Of a stretch of DNA of 64,000 nucleotides, positions 21,082 to 34,100 are shown in pieces. Both the position numbers and the translations under genes were made by a program. Within the stretch, counting starts at the first letter, position 1; each line of letters opens with the position of its first letter. The stretch comes from Adineta steineri. Its lineage: Eukaryota > Rotifera > Eurotatoria > Adinetida > Adinetidae. Under the pieces are notes generated by a model, which had not been told where the DNA came from, searched no databases, and saw nothing but the letters and a program-made list of their open reading frames with translations. The stretch lies in contig CAJNOI010000007.1 of NCBI GenBank assembly GCA_905250115.1, positions 1,037,566 to 1,101,565 on the forward strand, given 5' to 3'.

Positions 21082-23742
21082 TTATCTTCAATTTATGTAT
21101 GATAAATAATATTATAGTATGTTTGTTTAAAACTGTAGAATATCGATTTTGAATAGATGATAAGTTTAACTTTGCAAGAGTGAGTATTTTGATGTGAAAA
21201 AGAGGACTTATTATAAATATAAGGCAATGTGCTGGAATTGCATCACGTTATGAAACACTTGTTTCTGTTTTATCGAGTCATACAACGACAAATAGTGAAA
21301 AATTAACTATGCTTTGCTAGAGAGAACGGAAAAAAGCAATGAATATACGCGTGGCATAGTACCGTATAAATCAGATGCATAGTGCTTTGACTCATGTCAA
21401 AAACATTCAATTGGACGAATTGAATATATTGTAAAATTATTTTTTTTAGAATTTATTATAAATTCATCTTTCTTTAATAGTTGAGTATTAGATCTATTCT
21501 TCAAGACATTCAACTCTATCATACAAAATAATGTTTAATGCTTTTTTTCTCTAATAAATTTTGAAAGTTTCATAGATATTCGTTGTTCTCTGGCATTTCT
21601 TGAGCTTTACTCTTTATTCAAGAAACATAACATGAAGAAATTTATGAACAATTTTTTATTAAGAGTATCAACTATAATGTTATATATTGCATGATTTATG
21701 AATAGTCCAATTATCATGAGATGATGAAATGCTTTTTCATAGTGTTTTACATTAGCTACAATGACATTATACTATTTTTTAATGTATGAAGTTGAAATAT
21801 TCTTTTGTTTTATAATGGAGAGCATCAGTTATGATGTTACCATTTTTCAGTTTCAAATCATATAATCACTCATTTAGCTGCATCTATGAACAGCATGACA
21901 CAAAACAATAGCTATATGGAAACATATCGTTTAGCTTAGGTTTAGGCATGCCTATGTTTTCCGAAGAAAAAAATGTTCAATAAGAATAAAAAATGATTTT
22001 TATCAATGTTTTTTAATAATTCTTATGCTTCCGTTGTTTTTTTTGCAGAATTTTTACCTTTTGTTCAATGTAAAATCTTTGGAAGTTTACATAATATATT
22101 AAGAAATACATATTTAGTATGTAAGAAGAGAAGAGATTATTTTCATCAATGATGACTTCTTCAATAGCATCGTCCATTCCAACACAATGCGCATGGTATA
22201 CCTAAATTTATCGAATGTAGACAAAAAAAAATTATAATCTTACATTTTTGTTTTGGTCATAAATATCATAATTATTTTCTCTTATTTTCTTTTCGCATAA
22301 TACACAATCATGTTCTTTAGGTAATTATACCATCCTTCCCTCTAGAACAAAAATTTGATGAACCTGTTTTTCTTCTTTTTGTTCTTACGTTTTACTGATA
22401 AAGTTGTCGTATAGTTTTTTTCTTTGTCGATAACACTACATTTTTGACAAAGTCCTAGTGCACCTTCACCCCAGGTCGAACAATTCGGCCGGATTTATCT
22501 GGTTTGGGCCGAAACCGACAGGAACATATCAAAACCGGCAGCCGAATACAGTTAAGTCACTTCTCGATCGAATTCCTGGCATTTTCCGGGTGGGCTTCGT
22601 CTAGAAATGGCGAGTTTCCTCAGAGATTTTGCCGGAAATTCATGGAATCCTGCTTCAGGAACTATCGTCCTTGGAATATTCGTGTATCTAAAAGAATATT
22701 TAAAATCAAGGTGTTTAGAAGGATAAATTTCATAGTTATGTTTGAATACGCGGCAGAACGGACAAAGATGACTCATTTTAGAAAAACAGACCCTGGAATT
22801 ATAAAGAATTTAAAAATTTTCTCTTCTATTATATGACTACGAATATTTATATATTCATTTATTTATTTATAGCGTTTTTTTCAAACTGAATGAAAACAGA
22901 AACTATAAATTCAATTGATATGCAATCATCATCAATGTTATTATCAAAAAAAATCATCTTGCTACAGAATAGTACATTTTCTCTATATTACAACTAAAAA
23001 TAACTAGATTTTGAAATATGGCTACGGGACAAATTAGTAATTTTTTAATAAATATAATTGTTTACATAATGTAATTGCAAAGAAAAAATTTAAATAAACA
23101 TCATATTTAAAATTTTCTATTTATAGAACGAAGCATTTGAACTTCAAGTCTTAAATGAAAGCAATCGACGTGTACTTGAAGTTTAAAAGAGACATACATT
23201 GATTAATGTACACATCATATCCATTAAATAGGCATTGAAACTATAATGCAGATAAAAAAACTGATATCTATGTATTTCGTAATATTTATTGAAATATAAA
23301 TACAACATTCACACTGCATTTGCAAGTATAAAATTAAAAAAATCAATACACAATTGTTTGTTTTTATTATTTATGTATCTATGATGAAAATGAACTTTGT
23401 TCCTTTTGTATTCAATAGAATAGGAGAATATAGTCAACATCCTCGAGAAATACTTGTATATCGGAGAATATATTCAATCTCAGACAGAGAAGTATGAGAA
23501 GAAAATGTTTCATATTAACATAGATGAAAAGAACAGAATATGTTGCTAAGGTTTCCCGTCTTCTCTTTTAAGGGGTGCAACGAGTATAATCATTTGTTCT
23601 TTCTTTTTTTTTCTCCAAGATTTTATTTGCATTCAATACTTCTTTCATTTATAAAGACTCTCGGTATATATAAAGAGAGTAAGCTTTTTTTCGTATCATT
23701 AAAATAAACCTTTTATTCATCACTTTACACTTATAGTAAAAA
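21082..23742. other. Intergenic 2.7 kb with one GC-richer island
   Basis: Mostly AT-rich and gene-free. A clearly GC-richer island at about 22465-22700 (GGCCGGATTTATCTGG, ACCGGCAGCCGAATACAG) gives overlapping frames on both strands but no recognisable protein; it is probably a decayed insertion. No terminal repeats were identified. Confidence 0.45.
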
Positions 23743-23982
23743 ATGTCGGCAACTGCAGGTACTACTGATTCTGGATTGAGTGGACAACCAAGTGATGATA
23801 TTGATAAACAAAAAGGTCCTTCAACTGGTAGCAATGTCGAATCTGTATCAACCAGTCAACCAGGTGGTCAACCAAGTAATAACATAGATCAACAAAAAGG
23901 TCCTTCAACTGGTAGCAATGTTGAATCACCAGGTGGTACACTTGGCACTGCAACTGAACCCGTAAAAAGTGGAAAGACTTAA
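23743..23982 (+). CDS. Small disordered hydrophilic protein with internal duplication
   Basis: 79-residue single-exon frame, ATG at 23743 preceded by an AG-ending pyrimidine-rich tract. It is rich in Gly, Ser, Thr, Gln and Asp, has no hydrophobic core and almost no aromatics. A unit of about 21 residues is repeated: GQPSDDIDKQKGPSTGSNVE and GQPSNNIDQQKGPSTGSNVE. Composition resembles hydrophilins or other stress-associated disordered proteins, but no LEA motif is present. The gene at 63589 is similar in size and character. Function unknown. Confidence 0.6.
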   Translation: MSATAGTTDSGLSGQPSDDIDKQKGPSTGSNVESVSTSQPGGQPSNNIDQQKGPSTGSNVESPGGTLGTATEPVKSGKT

Positions 23983-24553
23983 TCAAATCAAGGTTCAAAT
24001 CACCAAACTCATTCGAACAACAATAAAAAATGAAAATGCATAAACATTCTACTTTCGTAAACATTATTGTGCGTGTGTGTGTGTGTGTAGTTAGTAAAAC
24101 CAGTATTTAAATATATATATTTAATAGTTAGTAAATATTGATATTATATGATTTTTCCAAAATTCCTTATTAATTACAAAAAAAAATAGATATTATATTT
24201 TTTGTTGTTGAAATAATGTCCTTCAATGTTAATTTGAGTGAAGTTAAAATTGAAGTGACAGTATATAATTAACCTTGAAATTGCATGTGAAATTTTTCCA
24301 TCAACTAGTGCCATCTATTATTTGTATCATTTATTGTTAATCTATCTAACAAATCCGATTAGTCTTCTATTGAAATAAAATTTTTTGTTTCAAAAAAAAA
24401 TGAAAATTCATTATATCTAAACTGGAAATTTTGCTATATGTGTTCTTCAAAATCTACATTTTCATGTTAAAATAATATATAATAAAATGAATACATGAAG
24501 ATTCTATTTATCTTGTATGACTCTTTCTTAAATAAGATAAACTTACACAAATA
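23983..24553. other. Intergenic with a (GT)n run
   Basis: Contains a short GTGTGTGTGTGTGT microsatellite near 24070-24087. It presumably also contains the ARID2-like promoter. No gene is seen. Confidence 0.5.
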
Positions 24554-27500
24554 ATGACCACTTTTCCACCAATTCAACCTCGTCCAATTGTAAGTAAACC
24601 ATCAGCACCATTAACAACAAATAACATTCAATATTCACCATCACCTCTTTATCTTGTACAATCTCCAACAGTAACTAACAATAATGCCTATCAAACACAT
24701 ACAAATTTAAATCCTAATAATTTACCAATACAAAATTCCACTGTTTATTCAACACCATTGTCTCCTTCGGATGAATTTCTTAAACGTCTTCGTGATTTTC
24801 AACGAGGTCGACAGTAAGTATTATTGACTTCTGAATACTAAAAAAATATGATATTTTATTTTAGCACACCATTTCGTTGTTTACCAACCATAGGTGGACA
24901 AGTCGTTGACTTATACGTATTATATAACTTAGTGGTTAGCCATGGTGGTTGGGATAAAGTCAATGATCGACAATTATGGCCAACAATTGCAACTAATTTT
25001 TCTATGGATGAAACATGTTTGAATGGTACACAAGCTTTAAAAAATATTTATATACGGTAAAATAACATAAAAAAAAATAATTTTTTTAAATCAATTAAAC
25101 ATGTTTATTTAAAATAGATATTTGTATGCTTTTGAAAAAATAAGTCATGGAGAAAATATTGATTCGCATGATAATGATAATGACGATTCAAAACGACGTA
25201 CAATTTCTTACTTAACACGTGTACCACAATCATATAATTATGCACAACATACTGTTTCTGGTAAAAAAAAAGAGAAAATACTTTAATCCTAAACATAGAA
25301 CTAAAATATTATTCTGTTAGTCCATTACGTATAGTCTTTGTTGAATTATTCAACTTACACTTACTGTTGTTTGTATGATGCTTAATTTATTGAATATTAT
25401 TTTCTTTCCCAAGATGACACGAGATTAGAATATTGGGTTTATATTTTTCATTATTTTAATACAACAATAACTAAATTTCCTAATCGAGACAAGACCTATA
25501 GGTTACTCCTAGAAGTTCATATAAGATTAAATATATTTGATTGTGGAATTCTATATTTTAGAAACATTACGTATACAACATGGTCTCTTTAATGATTTTG
25601 TACATCGAAATGAATATGAAAAATTAGAATTAGCTTTAATATGTGGTTTTCCAAATGAATTAACATTTACATTAAATACTTTATTACTCTTATCATCATC
25701 ATCAAATCATACAAAATCATTTCATTTATATAAATGTCCACGTTTATTAGATTTACTTTATCGACATGTAGGTTTATTTTTATCCACAGATACATTATTA
25801 AATGATCATTATTTAAAAACCTTATACGATAATATCTGGTCAAAACATTTAAATTATCGTATGGATTCATTTTGGCTTGAATCTTGTTCATCTTCAATTG
25901 TTAAATTATTATTAAATATTGACGATAATGATAATGATACGAAAACAAACTTATATAAAAATTTTAATTCAAATTTAAATAAATATCAACAAGAACAAGA
26001 ATTTCGTATTGAACAAATTTTAATGATAATACGTAATTTATCATTTGATCGTTTAAATGCACATTTTCTACTTGAAACATTACAAACAACATTATCATTA
26101 ACCTATAGATTTTTATTATTAGTATCATATTGTGAAAATCATATTGAATTACAAAAGTATGCATATGATATATGGACAAATTTAGCATTATATATGCATT
26201 TACGTATGATAAGTAATGATGAAGGTTTATTATTTCGACAATTATTAAATTCAATGTTAAATGGTGATGATGATAATAATCAACAATATGATAGATTTAA
26301 AATAATTCGAGCATTAGAAATAATTTCTAATTTAGCACAAGCTGGTCATGATAATGAAATTTATTTAATGGATTATATTGATATGATTATTAAAAGTCTT
26401 ATACATATACCTGATATACTTATTTTAGTACATACTTTAGAATGTTTATATCAATTATCGGAATTAGGTATGTTAAGATTTATTTTGATCGATAGAAACA
26501 TTACTTTTTTAAAATAGGAGTACAATCATGTGAGGCAATACTTAAAGTGCAATCTTCATCATCAATTATAGCAACATTAATAGATTTATTAACAATTGAA
26601 GCTCGAAGTTTTTCTTCTCAAACAATAAAAAGTATAAAAATTGTTGAAATGTCATCAGGTCCAGTACTTCTTCCATCCTATCATCAACCACCTAAACAAC
26701 CACAATCAGTTGTTATTATACCTGCAAATCAATCTACACAACTACAACAACATCAACAACATCATTCAACATATACAATTGAAAATTCTGAAATCAATAA
26801 AATGAATCCAAGATATATTATTCAACAACATTCAAAACCTTTAACAATAACTGATGCTATTCCACAAGGAAGTATTTTAACTGTTACAACAACATCATCA
26901 TCACCAAATATTCTTCCAAATAATAATGATAAAAAACGAAAACATGATTGTAAATTTTTTTCTTTCTTTTCATATTAGAAAATAATTAAATATTTTTCTT
27001 TTTTAGCTATTTCTGATGCAATTCCAACGGTTATTAATGATGCATTAAAACGTTCTCGTCCATATCCAATACCACCAAAATCTACTATAACTATTTCTTC
27101 ATCATCATCAACAAATAAAGATGAAAATAGTACAGAAATAAATAATACAATTCAATCTACTTTAACTGATATACTTGATCGTTGTTCATCATCATTTGAT
27201 AATGATATTCGTTTATGTTTAAATGATTTATGTCAACGTGTTTCGATCATTGTTGATCAATCATTATCAGGAATTTTTAATCAATTACCATCACCAGTAT
27301 TTAATCGTAAAATACAAATTCAACCAACAAAAGAAGTTAATCATATTGATGAACAATTACAAAAGAAAAAACTTGATTTACTTCCAAGAAAACAACCAAT
27401 AATAAATAATAATAATACTGCAAATATAATTATTACATCAGAAAAGAAGGATACAGTTATGGAACAAGAATCGTCTGATATGAAACCAATAATGTCAACA

Positions 27501-28336
27501 TCAAATATTATGATAACAACTACATCTGATTATATTTGTGAATGGGATAATTGTCGAATGTAAGAAGAGACTTGATGAAACTTATTGTATTTACTTTTTC
27601 TGTTTAATTTACTTAGGTATTTTCCAACAGCACGGGCAGTTTTTCATCATGTATGCTCTGTACATATTAAATATTCCACTGATTATATCTGTTTATGGAA
27701 TGGATGTGATCGAATAAAACGACAAAAATGGGCTTTGATTAGTCATATTCAAGTATATTTATATAGATGATAAAACCATGTTTTTTTTAAATATTTTCTC
27801 AAATAGGAACGTCATTGTTCAGAAATTGCATTTCGACAAGCAAAACATAGATTAACAAATCCAGTATCTTCCATCCCAACAAATCCAACTCCAATACCAC
27901 CAAATATTTCTATTAATGGTAATCGTCCATTGACATCAGGAGGAGCAGTTGGTTATGCATCAGATGCTGCTTGGCTTGCAATTCGACGTCATATGCAAAT
28001 TAATTCATTCGATGATCCTATAGTAAGTTTCATTCATATATATGTGTGGGTGTTTTAATTAATTATTTTATTTGAAATAATAGAATAAAAGTAAAGAAGG
28101 TCCATTGACAAAAAGTATTCGACTTACAGCTGCACTTATTTTACGTAATATTGCTCGACATTCATCAATTGGAAAACAGTATGTTTATTTAATAAATAAA
28201 ATGAGCAAAACATTTCTAAGAATTTTTTTCGTTTAGAAATCTACGTCAATACGAACAACTTCTTGCAAATTTAACTCTTGAATCATCCGAAGCATCACAT
28301 ATACTTAGTTCATGTTTATTTGAACTTTATAATTGA
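24554..28336 (+). CDS. ARID2: ARID2-like subunit of a SWI/SNF (PBAF-type) chromatin remodeller
   Basis: Ten exons: 24554-24813, 24865-25056, 25118-25260, 25562-26467, 26518-26949, 27007-27559, 27617-27752, 27807-28022, 28084-28178 and 28237-28336, all in phase, 1010 residues. The ARID DNA-binding domain spans exons 1-3 (FLKRLRDFQRGRHTPFRCLP, VDLYVLYNLVVSHGGWDKVN, LKNIYIRYLYAFEK). An armadillo-like helical region follows (HGLFNDFVHRNEYEKLELAL). Near the C-terminus are paired zinc fingers CEWDNCRMYF...VCSVH and CLWNGCDRIKRQKWALISHI with HC downstream, matching the ARID2 finger pair. The middle is Ser/Gln/Pro-rich linker. It acts in the nucleus, targeting remodelling complexes. It is shorter than vertebrate ARID2 (over 1800 residues), mainly in the linker. 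I did not identify the RFX-type domain. Confidence 0.88.
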
Positions 28337-29365
28337 TAACTCTAGTTTTTGTTCAAATTAAATATCTCTATATGTTATGATTATTTTCCTTTTTGTTTCT
28401 TATGTAAATGTCTTATGATTTATCTTTTCTATTTATCTTGAACAACATTAAAAAAGAAAGAGAATGACATGTTTACATATTCTTTACAAAAGAATATTAA
28501 AATTTGTCTGTTATTAATCAACTAAATCTTATATAAATGGCACAGAAAAAATATTTATTTGCAAAGATTAAACGACAAAATTTACACTTCTGTCGAAAAA
28601 TGTAAATACAAATGAAGATTCAAGGTTTTTCACAAACAGTATTTAAAAGTCATGTTCTCTTTCTCGTAGAGAAGAATCCAATAAACATAAATTGTCTGAT
28701 TGCTTGTGTGTCCGCAAGGTCAAAAAAACATCGAAAATCAAATTTTTGAAAAACTCATTTCTAGAGGTTGTTTGATGCGGGGAGTTCGAATTTGAGGTCT
28801 ATTGGGTGACCACAATGAGTGGATGCGTGAAAGGTCAAAAAAACATTGAAAACCGATTTTCCGAAAAAGATATTTTTATACGTTTTTCGATACGGGGAGT
28901 TCGAATCTGAGGACTATTGGGTGACCGTGTGGAGGGACGGGGGTGAAGAGTGGTCAAAGATAAAAAAACGGCGAAAACTGATTTTTCACGGTTTCCGTTT
29001 GTTTTTCGGTAAATGTGCAGAAAATGCATTTTTACGAGAAAGAGCTAAGCGAATCCTCGGAGGAGCGTTATTTGTTTAATAATATCCTTATAAGAGAACA
29101 TTCTTCGATATTGGAAGACTTTTCAGTGGAGGTTGCTCACATCTTGTGTCCTTTCGTGAGTTACCTTAGTCGAAAATTCAGACATCGAAATCTTCAATTT
29201 TTAAAATTAAAACGAAAAAACACGCGCTCAAAAAAGAAACTTCTTTTCTTATCCTAATCAAAAATTATAATAACAATAAAATATGCGAAGATTATTTAAA
29301 TCATCGCAAATGTCCATTATATTCGATCTACATTTTATTATTTATTTTCATAATCCTCAATAAAT
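28337..29365. other. Intergenic, holds a diverged tandem repeat
   Basis: AT-rich spacer with a GC-richer block at 28705-29090 (see separate repeat entry). Overlapping open frames on both strands across the block have no protein-like features. Confidence 0.5.
28708..29000. repeat. Diverged tandem repeat, unit about 115-120 bp, roughly 2.5 copies
   Basis: Shared landmarks recur in order: GGTCAAAAAAACAT followed by CGAAAA or TGAAAA, then GGGGAGTTCGAATTTGAGG in unit 1 or GGGGAGTTCGAATCTGAGG in unit 2, then CTATTGGGTGACC. Unit 1 is about 28708-28830, unit 2 about 28831-28940, and a partial third begins near 28945 (GTCAAAGATAAAAAAACGGC). Confidence 0.7.
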
Positions 29366-31112
29366 ATGTCACTTTCTATAAATAATACACAACTTGATAA
29401 ACAAACAAATGTTCCAATCAATACAATAATATCATCGGCATCAAGTCTACATACAGGTGCACATGTTGCACCTGTATATCTAAATTTATATGATTTAGGT
29501 GGATGTATAAATACATGTGTACATTCATTAGGTTTATTGTTTTATCATTGTGCTGTACAAACACATTCAGCTGAATATGGGTAAAATAAAATATAGATTA
29601 TAATCATAATTTTTTTTATTTTTATAAGATATATGGGACATCCATACCGATTTACTGGTCTTTATAAAACATCAAAACATGATTCACGTTTTCATTTATA
29701 TCATTTACGTAATTCAATTGAAATTGGATGGACATGGTTTAGTGAAAAAGAAATTGATAAAATTCTTCATGATCTTAAATCATTTTATATTGGTTGTGAT
29801 TATCATACAATAAATAAGAATTCAATACATTTTGCTAAATATCTTCTTGAACAACTTTCGAATGATTCTCAACTGAAACATCTTGAACCAATTAAAATTC
29901 TTGCATTTCCATCTTGTAAGATTTTTTTCTCATTTCATTATTTTTTATTCAACATTAGTTTAGATATTGATCGAGGTCGTCGTTTAACTCAGACTTTCGA
30001 ATTTTTACAAATGTTTGATACAGAAAAAGATATTGCTGAAATAAATATTCTCTATTTTCTTTATATGAAATATGAAGGTAATATGAAACAAATTTGTCAA
30101 ATTCTTAAATGTGATACACTTAATAAAGTATGCATAGATTCATTTTTCGAAATTTTATTTTCAAATTCCTATTTAATAGTTACATCGATGTATAAAATTA
30201 ATTGAACATGGTATTCAACAAAGAAAACTTCCGATATTTGTCGGTTTTACAACATTCGAAATGAAAACAGCATATGAATATTTATATATTATTGATCAAA
30301 ATAATTTAGAAATGTCATCAGGTCACGAACAAATAACTTTAACGGATATATTTCATCAATTTGATACAATTACATTACGTGGTCGAACAAGTATCGATCG
30401 ATATCTTAACATACAACCAACAAAAGAAATGATTCAACAATCACAAAATGAAAATGAACAACAAAAATACAATGGAGATCGTAGATAATCATTTTTCTAA
30501 TTGAATATTTATTTAACAATAATTTCGTTAGATATGATTTTTTCTAATGTTCATCGATCATCTCTTCCACAGGATATATCACATAATCAAGATCAAACAC
30601 CTTTGACATCACGTTCGATATCGTACACTTCAGGATTAGCAATAAGATCAACAGAACAAACAATACCAATCTTAACTAATCCATTTCTTAACTTTGAATA
30701 TTTACATATGCGTACGGCGATTCCTATTGGAACTGTACTTCGTTTACAAGAAACACCAAATCCAGTAAGAAATAATAATAATAATAGATTGGTATTCATT
30801 TTTTTGTCATTTATGAAGGATATTCCATTAACTGAACTTCGTTTAAATACGAATGATGATCATAATTCATTGTCATCGATTCATAATCGACAACGAAAAT
30901 ATTCTTTTACATCACGTAAAAGAAAATTACCACGTGATCTTGAACTTACTAATGATTTATATACAATTACCAATCAAAATTCATTTCGTTATAATCATAC
31001 AAATAATGCAACATCAATAATATCTTCATTTTCTCAATGCTCACAACCAATTCTCGATACTTATTCTTTTGATAAATTAAAAACAACTGAAGATATCGAT
31101 TCAAGTGTTTAA
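29366..31112 (+). CDS. PPPDE (deSUMOylating isopeptidase-like) protein with catalytic Cys replaced by Ser, long C-terminal extension
   Basis: Five exons: 29366-29580, 29629-29915, 29964-30127, 30180-30480 and 30532-31112, 515 residues. The PPPDE fold is recognisable: VYLNLYDLGG, the catalytic His61 in LLFYHCAVQ, AEYGYMGHPYRFTGLY, and FPSYIDRG at its end (FPSWINR in relatives). The family nucleophile lies in K-N-C-N-H-F; here it reads NKNSIHF with Ser137, so classical isopeptidase activity is doubtful. After the domain, a helical segment (FDTEKDIAEINILYFLYMKY, EGNMKQICQILKC, HGIQQRKLPIFVGF) loosely resembles the C-terminal region of DNAJC9. The tail is disordered and basic (KYSFTSRKRKLPRD). 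Donor GTAGAT after exon 4 is weak. An 18-codon stretch at 30765-30818 could be a skipped in-frame intron. Confidence 0.7.
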
Positions 31113-34100
31113 AGTATACCAACAAAAATATTAGATTTTGATCTTATTTCTATTGAAATCTCTTGACAATCGATCCTATTATCTTCAAAATATATCTATA
31201 TAAACTATAATAATAGCTCTATTCTGTTTTCTATTAAGTAAAATTTCGATAATTTATTGATTCAAAAACTAGATTAGATAATATATATATATGATATTTT
31301 CATAGATAAAACATGAAATATTTTTAGTTTGAAGAAATAATTAAATTTAGATCTATTGTTATATAACAAAATATGTATTTTTCTTATCTATAATTATATG
31401 ACAAGATAATCCTAATTACTAGCAATTTCTCATAGATATATACTAAATCAAATTTTCCACGTAGAAATACAATAGCTCATCATCAGATTAGATAAATAGA
31501 ATTTCTTTTTATAGATCTCACGAGTCATATTATTATCTAGATTATTCGTTAACTTACTTGAAATAAATAAAAATCCTTATGTAAGTTTTTTTTGTATGAA
31601 AAAAAAATAAATATTTTAATTCAACAAGTAAACGATAAAGTTTCTACTTGTCCCATCAATTTTATTAATATATATGGTATGTATTTTGACATTAATGTTT
31701 AATGTACATGATGTGTCTCGTTTACAGTAGTAGTAGTCGTTGTTGTTGTTGTTTTTGTCTTTCGAATGACGACAGTTGAATTTATTCCCATCAACGTAGA
31801 AAAAAATCTCGATTGTTTTTACGTGCTATATCCTTTCTTTTGACTTGTTCTGCTAGTATGTATATACACACAACAAAAACAGGAAGTACTACCGCTGTTA
31901 TTAGCTTATTAGTATTACATGTTTGTTAGATACACTTGAATATGTCTGTGAACATTTTATTTTGTATCGAGAAAATATTTTTATCTAATCGATTTATTAT
32001 GTACTTAAAAAATGACTATTGAAATAAAAAAAATCTTTCATGATTTATGTAGATAACACTATAACAAATAGATAAATAGTTAATGAGTTCTTTTTTTTTT
32101 TTTGAAATAAATCTAACATCGATATTAATGAAGATTAATTATCTTTTATTGACTATATTGTCATAGAATAATTTTTGACGCTTTTTGTTATCTACTTTAA
32201 GCAATTGTTCCTAAGGCTAACTCTCAAGAATAATATGGATGTCCATTAATCTTGTTGATAAGAGAATCACATGCACGTGTCTAGTTATTTTTCTTTATTT
32301 AAATCAAGAGGAAAAACAGAAGCTGGAGTACATCAAAGTAGCTGGAAAATTATTAAAGTACTCTCAAAATAGAAAGTCTGCTATTTCCTTCGTTAATTTA
32401 AATAGATAAGTAGTCCATCAATAAATGCAAATATAAAAATAAGCAAAATTATTTCTTCTTGATTTATTTCAATTATAAAATTTTTTTTAATATTTAAAAA
32501 TAAATATTCATCATATAATACAAACCATTAAGCATAATGATGAAAATATTTCTATTGAAATTAATGCAAATGTGTATTTTTATTACGCAAATAGAGTACT
32601 CATTGAATATGTGTGCGTTTTTTTTCAATGCGTATCAAATGTAGCGTCAATGATATTTCTTCTTTTGTATATACATGATTTATAAGCTGCTTAAGATGAA
32701 TTTATAAAATAAAGAAAAGAGTTTATTGCTCTCTTTTTTTTCTGTAGGAGTAAGTAGAAATATTCAGTTATCATTTCGAAATAGATATGAAATATTAATT
32801 AGTAATTGAATAAAATTTGCATGATTTTCTGTATACATGTGCTTTTTTTTATATGCGTTGTTTCGTTTTTGTTGGGAATATTTTGTAACTAATAAATATA
32901 GATAAACGTTATTCATTTGTCTTTGTTTCATTCTTCTTGTTTTTTCATCGACATTCTTTATTCATTCTTTTCTTTTTTTTTCTCTCTTGTTGTTTTGTCG
33001 ACTAGTTTAATATTTCTGTCGAAAGAAACAGTATAAAACAAAAAAAGGTGGAGATGATTTTTTTGCATTATTAGACAGATATCATAAGAATATAATAAAT
33101 GTATGTGCGTAAACCGTGTCCACGATTGAGTCATATCTTCATAATTAACAATAGTATCTCCGCATTTACAGGCATTTTCGATTAATGTTTTACTTTATCT
33201 TATAAACATGATAGTAATCATTGTAATCTGTTAATTATATGATGATGGTATCGATAGAAGGTATTGTACATATAGGAGCAGTTTTTATTTTCTCTTTTGT
33301 ATAAATAGAAATATAATTTAATTGTTTATAATTCATTTCGTTAAATTATCGATCAAAAAAGCTTTGTATATTAATCTGCCTAGCTAATTCTTGAATTCTA
33401 TTGTTTTATATTTATCTGATAGATGATATTCGTTGATTCCATATGGAGAATAACATCTATATATATACGTTAAATGTTTATATCTTCAAAACATCAACAA
33501 ATGATAGTGATCATTTGTATTGCACTAAATCTATTCTACACAGTGCTATTCTCTTCCTTCCTTCTCATTATCGTTTTGTACCATCTAAATCTAGTAGATG
33601 ACAAGGATAAGAAAGACACAGAAATAAATTGATTGCACATGCGCTAGTTTCTGTCAAACAGGATGAAACGAGATATATTTCTCCCAGCGTTTATAATTAT
33701 CCTTGTCTACATATCAATGAACTCTATCGATCAAAGAATTCAAATTAAGTAAGAAATAAATCTATTCAATTAAATTATTCTAATATTCCGCTAAATAGTT
33801 ATATCATCATTTTTATTTTTCTAGATTATTTGTTTTACATTAAGACAGAATAGAATTACATCAACAGATGGAGGGACACACGCACTCTGTTATGAATATT
33901 TGTTTAGTATCTATTTCGAGAAAATGAATAGGTTTTTGAACAAAAAAATATGTCGTATGTTAAAATTTTGAGTAATTATATTATTTGTATATAAATAAGA
34001 AAAATACTTCGTATAATATTTCCATTACTTCCATTAAAAACGAGTTGTTGTCATATAAATAGTTTCAATGATGAAAAATATCAGTTTTCTTCTCATTTTT

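Noticed and set aside
22504-22836. 110-codon plus-strand frame in the GC-rich island
   Set aside because: An overlapping minus frame is equally open, neither resembles a protein, and the island looks like an insertion.
25415-25512. Open stretch after an AG near 25414 that could be an extra ARID2-like exon
   Set aside because: Splicing 25260 directly to 25562 keeps phase and yields continuous ARID2-like protein; including the stretch leads to stops and no usable donor.
28846-29257. Overlapping frames within the tandem repeat
   Set aside because: They arise from repeat composition; no domain, no splice-consistent partners.
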